The notes under the pieces: model-generated | What the model was told of the DNA's origin: nothing | What the model saw: the letters and a program-made list of their open reading frames with translations, nothing else | Databases searched by the model: none | Assembly (NCBI GenBank): GCA_020861125.1 | Contig: JAJBSZ010000086.1 | Coordinates: forward strand, 1 to 7,556 | DNA length: 7,556 nt | Origin: Planctomycetota bacterium | GTDB lineage: Bacteria > Planctomycetota > SZUA-567 | Direction: 5' to 3' | Shown here: in pieces, positions 1 through 5,915 of the stretch | Position numbering within the stretch: the first letter of the stretch is position 1 | Layout: every line of letters begins with the position of its first letter | Position numbers and translations under genes: made by a program

Positions 1-623
1 GTCTGCATGTAGGCGGGCCAGATGTCGATGGCGTCGCCCCGGACACGGAAGGTCCCGCGCTGGAAGTCGAAGTCGTTCCGTTGGTATTCCATCCGCACCA
101 GCCGGGTAAGAAATTCCCGCCGGTCGACCGTGTCGCCCACCTGAACGGTCAACGCGATCTCCTGGTATTCCTGAGGCCGGCCGAGGCCGTAAATGCAGGA
201 CACCGACGCCACCACCACCACGTCGCGGCGGGTGAGGAGGGCGGAGGTGGCGGACAGCCGCAGCCGCTCCAGATCGTCGTTGATGGCCGAGTCCTTTTCG
301 ATATAGGCGTCGGTCTGCGGGATGTAGGCCTCGGGCTGGTAGTAGTCGTAATAGGAAACGAAATACTCCACCGCGTTCTTGGGGAAGAACTGGCGGAATT
401 CGGAATAGAGCTGGGCGGTCAGGGTTTTGTTGTGGGACAGGATCAGGGTCGGCTTGCCGACGTTGGCGATGACATTTGCCATGACGAAGGTCTTGCCGGA
501 TCCGGTGACGCCCAAGAGGGTCTGGTGCGGATCCCCAGCCAGAATGCCGGCGGTCAGCTTTTCGATCGCCTGGGGCTGGTGCCCGGCGGGCGCGAAATCG
601 GAGTTCAGGGTAAACAGGGACAT
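1..623 (-). CDS. uvrB: UvrABC excinuclease subunit B, N-terminal part (3' end outside window)
   Basis: UvrB is the damage-verifying helicase-like subunit of nucleotide excision repair. UvrA loads it on DNA, and it then recruits UvrC for incision. About 207 codons are visible and the gene continues past the left edge; the family is usually about 660-700 residues. Visible motifs are the Walker A motif GVTGSGKT at residues 38-45, the [10 protein letters not shown] block near 63-72, and the tyrosine-rich beta-hairpin ([11 protein letters not shown], about 90-100) that clamps the DNA strand. FRVRGD lies close to the cut edge. The Q-motif region reads AGHQPQAI, where GDQP is more usual. The ATG at 621-623 is preceded by GAGG with a 6-base spacer and gives the usual UvrB N-terminus. 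It lies 116 bases after the cmk stop, with no clear terminator and only a weak -10-like TATACG between, so it may be co-transcribed. The family call is essentially certain. Confidence 0.97.
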   Translation of the reverse strand, partial: MSLFTLNSDFAPAGHQPQAIEKLTAGILAGDPHQTLLGVTGSGKTFVMANVIANVGKPTLILSHNKTLTAQLYSEFRQFFPKNAVEYFVSYYDYYQPEAYIPQTDAYIEKDSAINDDLERLRLSATSALLTRRDVVVVASVSCIYGLGRPQEYQEIALTVQVGDTVDRREFLTRLVRMEYQRNDFDFQRGTFRVRGDAIDIWPAYMQ

Positions 624-739
624 AACAATCCTCGCCACCGCGCCGGCGGCGGCAACCTTGGCAGGGGAAACGAAACGGGTCCGTATACCATGGCGCCGCC
701 GGCGGCCGATCCTTCGCCGTCGCCCGGCCGCCGCACGGC

Positions 740-1432
740 CTACGGCTGCATGGAGCGGAGGATGGTTTCCACCACGCCGTCCGGGGTGAGGTCGCTGGTA
801 TCGAGATAGCGGATGCCATCCCCGGCCAGGGCGCGATCCCGGGCCTCCTTCATCGGACCGACCTGGTAGTCGGCGGCGTCCCGGTTGTTGATGTCCTCGA
901 GGATTCCGGCGAGGTCGACGTCGCGTCCGGCCGCCAGCATTTCGGCGTGGCGGCGTTCGGCCCGGACCTCGGGGCTGGCGGTGAGGAAAAACTTCCACCG
1001 GGCCCGGGGCAGCACCACCGTGGTGATGTCACGGCCCTCCATCACCACCGGCCGCCGCTCGGCCATGGCTTGCTGCAGGCGCACCAGCCGTTCGCGGATG
1101 GCCGGCACCCGGGCGGCGCATTTCACGTTGCGGGCCACCTCCGGGGAGCGGATGTCGGCGGAGACGTCCTCGCCGTCCAGCAGGATGCGGGTGCCCGACG
1201 GATCGAACGCGATGTCGGCCGTCTGCGCCACCGCCGCCATCGCTTCGGGGTCCTCCAGATCGACACCCTGACGCATGGCCTTGAGACACACCGCCCGGTA
1301 CATGGCGCCGGTGTCGATGTAGAGGAAATTCCGGGCCGCGGCGATGCGCCGGGCGACGCTGCTTTTGCCAGACCCGGCGGGACCGTCGATAGCCACCGCG
1401 TCGGTGAGACCGTCAGGTGTGTCAGGGTTCAT
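740..1432 (-). CDS. cmk: Cytidylate kinase (CMP/dCMP kinase)
   Basis: Cmk phosphorylates CMP and dCMP with ATP in cytosolic pyrimidine salvage and dNTP supply. The 230 residues fit the family's usual 220-230. The P-loop GPAGSGKSS is at 17-25, DTGAMYRA at 40-47 and EGRDITTVV at 132-140. The LID region [13 protein letters not shown] spans 181-193, and the C-terminal strand reads YLDTS. Three positions differ from the E. coli enzyme as I recall it: GRDIG is GRDIT (T137), the CMP-contacting serine (E. coli S101) aligns with K104, and the second LID arginine (E. coli R188) seems lost in a two-residue deletion after D188. R113, R134, D135, R184 and D188 are kept. The start codon abuts the rpiB stop (TAG-ATG) with only a weak GAG upstream, so translation is probably coupled to rpiB. 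Family assignment is secure; whether the substituted residues change specificity is unknown. Confidence 0.95.
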   Translation of the reverse strand: MNPDTPDGLTDAVAIDGPAGSGKSSVARRIAAARNFLYIDTGAMYRAVCLKAMRQGVDLEDPEAMAAVAQTADIAFDPSGTRILLDGEDVSADIRSPEVARNVKCAARVPAIRERLVRLQQAMAERRPVVMEGRDITTVVLPRARWKFFLTASPEVRAERRHAEMLAAGRDVDLAGILEDINNRDAADYQVGPMKEARDRALAGDGIRYLDTSDLTPDGVVETILRSMQP

Positions 1433-1879
1433 CTAGCACTCGTCGATCATCGCGATCCGCTTGCGGTGGCGTTCCCCCTCGGAAAACGGCGTGTCCAGCC
1501 AAGTGTCGACGACCGTTTCATGGGGTTCGAGAATGGTGGCCCGTCCGGGCATCACCAGGATGTTGGCATCGTTGTGGTCCCGGGACAGGGCGGCGTATTC
1601 GCTGTTCAAACACAGGGCGGCCCGCGCCCCCTTGTGGCGGTTGGCGGCGATGGAGATGCCGATGCCGGTGCCGCAGAGGAGGATACCCTTCGGGAACTCG
1701 CCGCCGGCGACAGCCCGGGCCACGGCATGGCCGGCGTCGGGGTAATCGGCGCGGCCGTCCACCAGCTGAGTGAAATCCGTGACCGTATAGCCGCGGTCCT
1801 CCAGATGTTTGATCACCTTGGCCTTGGCTTCGAGGGCGGCGTGGTCGGAACCGATGGCGATCGTCTTGTCGTCAGGCAT
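1433..1879 (-). CDS. rpiB: Ribose-5-phosphate isomerase B (RpiB/LacAB family)
   Basis: RpiB interconverts ribose 5-phosphate and ribulose 5-phosphate in the non-oxidative pentose phosphate pathway, acting in the cytosol. From the chosen start it is 148 residues, matching the usual 145-150. The motif IGSDHA has D12 and H13, and the catalytic cysteine and threonine lie in CGTGIGISIAAN (C69, T71). SRDHND carries H102, the counterpart of the ring-opening histidine, and R86 lies in the phosphate-binding segment. LacA/LacB (galactose-6-phosphate isomerase) share the fold, but no lac-type genes are nearby and the single-gene form favours RpiB. The frame stays open upstream to an ATG at 1930, but AGGAGG stands five bases before the 1879 ATG and the family N-terminus begins there. 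It lies 78 bases after ahcY and directly abuts cmk, so it is probably in one transcript with them. Confidence 0.95.
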   Translation of the reverse strand: MPDDKTIAIGSDHAALEAKAKVIKHLEDRGYTVTDFTQLVDGRADYPDAGHAVARAVAGGEFPKGILLCGTGIGISIAANRHKGARAALCLNSEYAALSRDHNDANILVMPGRATILEPHETVVDTWLDTPFSEGERHRKRIAMIDEC

Positions 1880-1884
1880 TGCAT

Positions 1885-1890
1885 CCTCCT
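1885..1890 (-). promoter_or_regulatory. Strong ribosome binding site of rpiB
   Basis: The minus strand reads AAGGAGG, five bases before the ATG at 1877-1879. It is a complete Shine-Dalgarno core, stronger than that of any neighbouring gene, and it decides the rpiB start against the in-frame ATG at 1928-1930. Confidence 0.85.
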
Positions 1891-1898
1891 TGCTGCGG

Positions 1899-1919
1899 CC
1901 GGCGTCTCCGCCACGCCGG
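1899..1919 (-). other. Hairpin in the ahcY-rpiB spacer
   Basis: A perfect 7-bp stem (CCGGCGT paired with ACGCCGG, loop GGCGGAG) sits just upstream of the rpiB Shine-Dalgarno in the ahcY-rpiB intergenic transcript. No T-run follows it, so it is not a standard intrinsic terminator. It could be an mRNA processing or stability element, or a chance inverted repeat in GC-rich DNA. The structure is seen directly; any role is inference. Confidence 0.45.
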
Positions 1920-1957
1920 GAATGGGTCATCGTCAGGCAGCCGGGCCGACCAGCCGG

Positions 1958-3241
<1,284 letters not shown>

Positions 3242-3272
3242 TCACAAAATCAGGCACCATGCCGGTCCCCGT

Positions 3273-3300
3273 ATTCTACCCTATATCGACGGTGGCGCAA
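3273..3300 (-). promoter_or_regulatory. Putative sigma70-type promoter of ahcY
   Basis: On the minus strand, TTGCGC (3300-3295) and TAGAAT (3278-3273) are separated by 16 bases. The predicted start near 3266 gives a leader of about 45 bases to the ahcY ATG. It lies in a 176-base gene-free gap between the small membrane-protein gene and ahcY, where a new transcript would be expected. The assignment rests on sequence match only. Confidence 0.55.
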
Positions 3301-3396
3301 TCCTTCTGGAGTCCGGCGGCCGGGCACGGGCCGTTTTTCCAGTTACCGGCCGTCGTCCCGGCTGCGGGCGGTTTCGGAAAAAAGGCACCCCTCCCC

Positions 3397-3636
3397 CTAC
3401 CGTTCGCCCATAAAACCGGAAAGCAACAACACCAGCCCGCACACCGCCAGGGAAAAGCCGAGGGTGGCGTAGAGGATCCGGGCGCCGGCTTCTCCCAGAA
3501 TCAGCTTGACCCGGGTGGCCTTGCGGGAATTCAGCAGCCAGCCGGCGTTTTTCCAGGACGACACCAACACCAGCACCCCGCCGCCGAACAGGACCATCCC
3601 GAGGACGGCGGTTTTCCACGGATCGGGAGCGGGCAT
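3397..3636 (-). CDS. Small two-helix membrane protein, Imm17-like
   Basis: This 79-residue protein has two hydrophobic segments, about residues 9-27 and 56-75. A basic linker with W-K-N, LLNSRKATRV and LGEAGARILY lies between them. The N-terminus begins MPAPDPWK and the protein ends GFMGER. The pattern (W, N, R/K-A, then G-x-x-GARI-x-Y-x-x-LG before the second helix) resembles what I recall of the Imm17 family, two-helix proteins annotated as immunity proteins of polymorphic toxin systems. I cannot confirm that without a profile search, and many such proteins are orphans of unknown role. No toxin gene is visible here. The ATG lies two bases after the ddh stop (TGA-TC-ATG) with no good Shine-Dalgarno, so translation is probably coupled to ddh. 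It may equally be an unrelated inner-membrane protein. It is very likely a real gene, but its function is unknown. Confidence 0.72.
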   Translation of the reverse strand: MPAPDPWKTAVLGMVLFGGGVLVLVSSWKNAGWLLNSRKATRVKLILGEAGARILYATLGFSLAVCGLVLLLSGFMGER

Positions 3637-3638
3637 GA

Positions 3639-4565
3639 TCAAACCAGCCTGGCGACGGTTGCCATGCGGTCGCCGGGCAACAGGTGGACCGGCGGAATGT
3701 CGATCATGGTGTAACAGCCGGGATCGAGACGGAGGGCGGCGCGGGCCGAGGCCACCATGACCTGGGCGGTCAAGGCCGGATTGTCGATGCGCATGTCGAA
3801 GGAAAGCCGCTGGTTCGACACCCGGCCGGACCCGCCGATCCGCTCCAGCAGGACGCCGTGGGAGTTGTCCATGGCGGCGGCCAGTTCCTCCGGCGAAGCG
3901 ACAAACCGGACTTCCAGGGGATCGTGGCTGAAGTATGGATCGGCCGCAAGGTCCTGCTGGATGCGGTCCGGGTCGGCGCCGGCTTCCGGCAGGATGCACA
4001 CGAGACGAGCATGGCGGCCGCCGCCCAGCGGGATGGTGATGGAGGCGGCGTCGCGAACGCCCGCGATGGCCCGGGCGGCGACGGAATGCCCCATGGAACG
4101 GCCGCGGCCGAAGTTGGTGAAGGTGGTGCCGATGGGGGTCATGGCTTCGAACAGGGCGCGGAGCACCGAGTCGGTGCCGGGGTCCCAGCCGGCGGCGGTG
4201 ACGGCCACCAGGCCGGCGGCGGTGGCGGCGTCCTGCAGCCGTCCCACCGTGTCCGGAATCTGGTCGGGAATGTCGAAGCTGTCCACCGTGTGCAGGCCGG
4301 CGGCGAGGTAGCGCCTGGCATCGTCCGGCGCCAGACGGGAGGGACCGCAGATGATCGCCACCTCGGGCGCGAGGCCGGCGGCCCGGAGGCTGGCGATATC
4401 GGAAAAGTCCGGCACGCCGCGGCGGTCGTGAACCCTGCTGCCAACCGAAGCCGGACTGCGCACCACCCCGACGGCATGCAGGTCGGGCGCCGCTTCCAAG
4501 GCCAGAATAACGTTCCGGCCGATGTTGCCGAGGCCGTGCACCAGGACCGGCGTCGAATCTGCCAT
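3639..4565 (-). CDS. ddh: meso-Diaminopimelate D-dehydrogenase, type II
   Basis: Ddh reversibly converts meso-2,6-diaminopimelate to L-2-amino-6-oxopimelate with NADP(H). In the aminating direction it is a one-step route to the peptidoglycan and lysine precursor. The protein has 308 residues. The dinucleotide-binding start is HGLGNIGR at 10-17, followed by VVRS at 34-37, VDSFD at 94-98 and AGWDPGTDS at 125-133. NFGRGRSMGHSVA (151-163) and the late NPALTAQVMVA complete the set. SMGHSVA rather than SQGHSDA, together with TIPLGGG and YTMIDIP, matches the type II group typified by the Symbiobacterium enzyme, as I recall its sequence. The usual histidine after the DSxDI motif is proline here (P100). 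The frame is open upstream to 4658, but GGAGGAG at 4581-4575 lies nine bases before the chosen ATG, and the Rossmann strand starts right after it. It is first in a pair with the membrane-protein gene. Confidence 0.93.
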   Translation of the reverse strand: MADSTPVLVHGLGNIGRNVILALEAAPDLHAVGVVRSPASVGSRVHDRRGVPDFSDIASLRAAGLAPEVAIICGPSRLAPDDARRYLAAGLHTVDSFDIPDQIPDTVGRLQDAATAAGLVAVTAAGWDPGTDSVLRALFEAMTPIGTTFTNFGRGRSMGHSVAARAIAGVRDAASITIPLGGGRHARLVCILPEAGADPDRIQQDLAADPYFSHDPLEVRFVASPEELAAAMDNSHGVLLERIGGSGRVSNQRLSFDMRIDNPALTAQVMVASARAALRLDPGCYTMIDIPPVHLLPGDRMATVARLV

Positions 4566-4574
4566 GAGGGTGGT

Positions 4575-4581
4575 CTCCTCC
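4575..4581 (-). promoter_or_regulatory. Ribosome binding site fixing the ddh start
   Basis: GGAGGAG on the minus strand ends nine bases before the ATG at 4563-4565. The longer in-frame start at 4658 has no comparable site and would add 31 residues before the Rossmann fold. Confidence 0.75.
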
Positions 4582-4629
4582 GGAAATTGGAAAGGGCGGA
4601 CGGGTCGCCGCGACCGGTCCGCGGCCTGT

Positions 4630-4658
4630 CTTGTAACAAATTTCCCCGGCAGCGCCAA
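4630..4658 (-). promoter_or_regulatory. Putative promoter of ddh
   Basis: The minus strand carries TTGGCG (4658-4653), a 17-base spacer and TACAAG (4635-4630), predicting a start near 4623 and a leader of about 58 bases. Spacing is ideal but each hexamer matches only four of six consensus bases. Confidence 0.45.
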
Positions 4659-4664
4659 GAAAAA

Positions 4665-4687
4665 GCCGGCGGTGAAGCCGGACCTAC
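4665..4687 (-). repeat. REP-like GTAG element with imperfect palindrome
   Basis: The minus strand reads GTAG (4687-4684) followed by a palindrome, CCGGC-loop-GCCGG (4681-4677 with 4670-4666, loop TTCACC), then CTTTTTC. A GTAG tetranucleotide 5' of a short imperfect palindrome is the hallmark of REP sequences mobilised by REP-associated tyrosine transposases. With the T5 tract it could also act as a weak terminator toward the ddh promoter. Only one copy is visible, so repeat status is inference. Confidence 0.4.
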
Positions 4688-4803
4688 GCGGGGCGGAACG
4701 GTGGTGATGCCGTAGGGGGGCAGGCTAGATGGAGTAGATGGAACCGTTGCCTCGGCGCGGGCGCCGGTGGGCACGAGTGGCAGCGGGATCGTACATTTTC
4801 AAC

Positions 4804-4832
4804 TTTCGTCGATGGAACCCGCCTGCTACAAT
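4804..4832 (+). promoter_or_regulatory. Putative extended -10 promoter of aqpZ
   Basis: TACAAT (4827-4832) is preceded by TG one base earlier (TGC-TACAAT), an extended -10. The -35 position carries only a weak TTTCGT (4804-4809, 17-base spacing), which an extended -10 can compensate for. The predicted start near 4840 leaves a leader of about 190 bases before aqpZ. Confidence 0.5.
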
Positions 4833-4958
4833 GGCGTATGGAGCGTTTTCGTTTAATGTCGAGCCCTTTCCTTGGCGCGTTCTGGTTGGCACAGTGCCTG
4901 CTGAAAGCACAAGAGGAGGCCATTCATTTCCGAAAACGCGCTGGCGGGCGAAGCGGTG

Positions 4959-4975
4959 GCCAGAACCGGTCTGGC
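4959..4975 (+). other. Hairpin in the aqpZ leader
   Basis: GCCAGA pairs perfectly with TCTGGC around the five-base loop ACCGG, about 55 bases before the aqpZ start. No T-run follows. It is the clearest structure in an otherwise unexplained leader; a regulatory role is not shown by sequence. Confidence 0.35.
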
Positions 4976-5030
4976 GGTCCCGCGCCGGGGTGTTGCGGGG
5001 CGTTTGATATTTTACTGGAAAAGGAGAATT

Positions 5031-5720
5031 ATGAAACGCGCAGTTTTGGCCGAGTTCTTCGGCACATTCTGGCTGGTGTTGGGCGGCTGCGGCGCGGCGG
5101 TGCTGGCCGGCAGTCATATCGGTTTCCACGGCGTGGCGCTGGCTTTCGGCCTCACCGTCCTGACCATGGCCTATGCCATCGGCCACATTTCCGGCTGCCA
5201 TCTCAATCCGGCGGTCACCTGCGGCCTGGCGGTGGCCGGCCGGTTTCCCAAAGCCAATGTGGTACCGTACATCATCAGCCAGTGCCTGGGCGCGGCGGCG
5301 GCGGCGGTGGTGATTTACGTGATCGTGGTTGCCAGCCACGGCCCGGCGGCGGTGGGATCCTTCGCGGCCAATGGCTACGGCACCCTCTCGCCCGACAAGT
5401 ACGGCCTGGTGTCCGCCCTGGTATGCGAGGTGGTCATGACCTTCATGTTCCTGATGGTGATCATCGGCGCCACCGACCGCCGGGCGCCGGCCGGCTTCGC
5501 CCCCATCGCCATCGGCCTGTGTCTCACCCTGGTGCATCTGATTTCCATCCCTGTGACCAACACCTCGGTGAATCCGGCGCGGTCCCTCAGCCAGGCCCTG
5601 TTTGCGGGCGGACCGTACATAATGCAGCTGTGGCTGTTCTGGCTCGCCCCCATCGGCGGCGCCGTGCTGGCGGCAGTGGTCTACCGGTCCCTGTTCGACA
5701 CGGATGACGCCACCGCCTGA
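5031..5720 (+). CDS. aqpZ: Aquaporin Z (water channel)
   Basis: AqpZ is a tetrameric inner-membrane channel that passes water and excludes larger solutes. The 229 residues match the E. coli protein's length, and six transmembrane helices plus two half-helices are readable. The N-terminus runs [20 protein letters not shown]. The two NPA boxes are HLNPAVT (N59-P60-A61) and SVNPARS (N181-P182-A183). The aromatic/arginine filter expected of a pure water channel is intact: F39, H169, T178 and R184 correspond to AqpZ F43, H174, T183 and R189. That argues against a glycerol facilitator. The ATG is preceded by AAGGAG six bases upstream. The frame is open further upstream, but only this start gives the family N-terminus. 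It appears to be a single-gene unit with its own promoter; the terminator at 5824-5859 would end its transcript. Confidence 0.97.
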   Translation: MKRAVLAEFFGTFWLVLGGCGAAVLAGSHIGFHGVALAFGLTVLTMAYAIGHISGCHLNPAVTCGLAVAGRFPKANVVPYIISQCLGAAAAAVVIYVIVVASHGPAAVGSFAANGYGTLSPDKYGLVSALVCEVVMTFMFLMVIIGATDRRAPAGFAPIAIGLCLTLVHLISIPVTNTSVNPARSLSQALFAGGPYIMQLWLFWLAPIGGAVLAAVVYRSLFDTDDATA

Positions 5721-5777
5721 GTAGCGCGGACGGCGGGGACTCCAACCGGTGGGGTGGGCGCCGGACCGGCAGACCCC

Positions 5778-5807
5778 TTGTGCCTGACCGGATGAATCCG
5801 CTATACT
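5778..5807 (+). promoter_or_regulatory. Putative sigma70-type promoter upstream of lepA
   Basis: TTGTGC (5778-5783) and TATACT (5802-5807) are separated by 18 bases, and the -10 matches five of six consensus bases. The predicted start near 5814-5816 lies only about ten bases before a strong intrinsic terminator, so transcripts from here must read through it to reach lepA. Confidence 0.5.
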
Positions 5808-5823
5808 ATCACCGTGAGAACAC

Positions 5824-5859
5824 ACCAGACCCGGCGTCTGTCCGGGTTCTGGTCTTTTT
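5824..5859 (+). terminator. Intrinsic terminator between aqpZ and lepA
   Basis: An 11-bp stem with one bulge (ACCAG-A-CCCGG at 5824-5834 with CCGGG-TT-CTGGT at 5842-5853, seven-base loop) is followed by C and T5. It is the strongest rho-independent terminator in the window. It lies about 100 bases after the aqpZ stop, which fits an aqpZ terminator, but a promoter-like sequence lies just before it, which also allows an attenuator or a very short transcript. Confidence 0.8.
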
Positions 5860-5870
5860 GTATGCTGAAC

Positions 5871-5894
5871 GAGGCGGGAAAAAAACGCCCGCTC
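5871..5894 (+). other. Hairpin just upstream of the lepA ribosome binding site
   Basis: GAG-(G)-CGGG pairs with CCCG-CTC around an A-rich loop (AAAAAAACG), giving a 7-bp stem with one bulged G. It ends three bases before the AAGGA (5898-5902) that is the only Shine-Dalgarno candidate for lepA. It could modulate ribosome access; this is inference. Confidence 0.35.
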
Positions 5895-5915
5895 GACAAG
5901 GATCCGGCTGCACCC

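Larger units (their letters stand above)
4566..5030. other. Divergent intergenic region between ddh and aqpZ
   Basis: These 465 bases hold no gene I can support. In order they contain the ddh leader and promoter, a REP-like palindrome, an apparently featureless stretch (about 4690-4800), an extended -10 promoter facing right, and a leader of about 190 bases before aqpZ. Open frames of 60-90 codons exist on both strands but lack ribosome binding sites and recognisable composition. Confidence 0.7.

Noticed and set aside
695..706. 12-base perfect palindrome GCCGCCGGCGGC in the cmk-uvrB gap
   Set aside because: It has no loop and no T-run, matches no known operator that I recognise, and such palindromes are common in DNA of this composition.
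1880..1930. Longer rpiB start at 1930
   Set aside because: The extra 17 residues are not RpiB-like, and the strong AGGAGG lies inside them, correctly placed for the 1879 start.
3317..3352. Inverted repeats (7-bp CGGCCGG/CCGGCCG, and a CGGCC hairpin followed by T5 on the plus strand)
   Set aside because: The T-run follows only on the plus strand, where no gene ends. On the minus strand it has no T-run, so it would not terminate the ddh unit. It is likely chance in GC-rich DNA.
3378..3396. T6 tract just after the small membrane-protein gene as a terminator
   Set aside because: On the minus strand the tract is preceded by a G-rich stretch without a matching stem, so there is no hairpin to support termination.
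4738..5007. 89-codon plus-strand open frame in the ddh-aqpZ gap
   Set aside because: It has no Shine-Dalgarno, spans the candidate aqpZ promoter, and has an Arg/Trp/Pro-rich composition with no recognisable family.
5862..5915. Alternative in-frame lepA start adding 18 residues
   Set aside because: The ATG directly follows the terminator T-run with no Shine-Dalgarno, and the added residues precede the normal LepA N-terminus.
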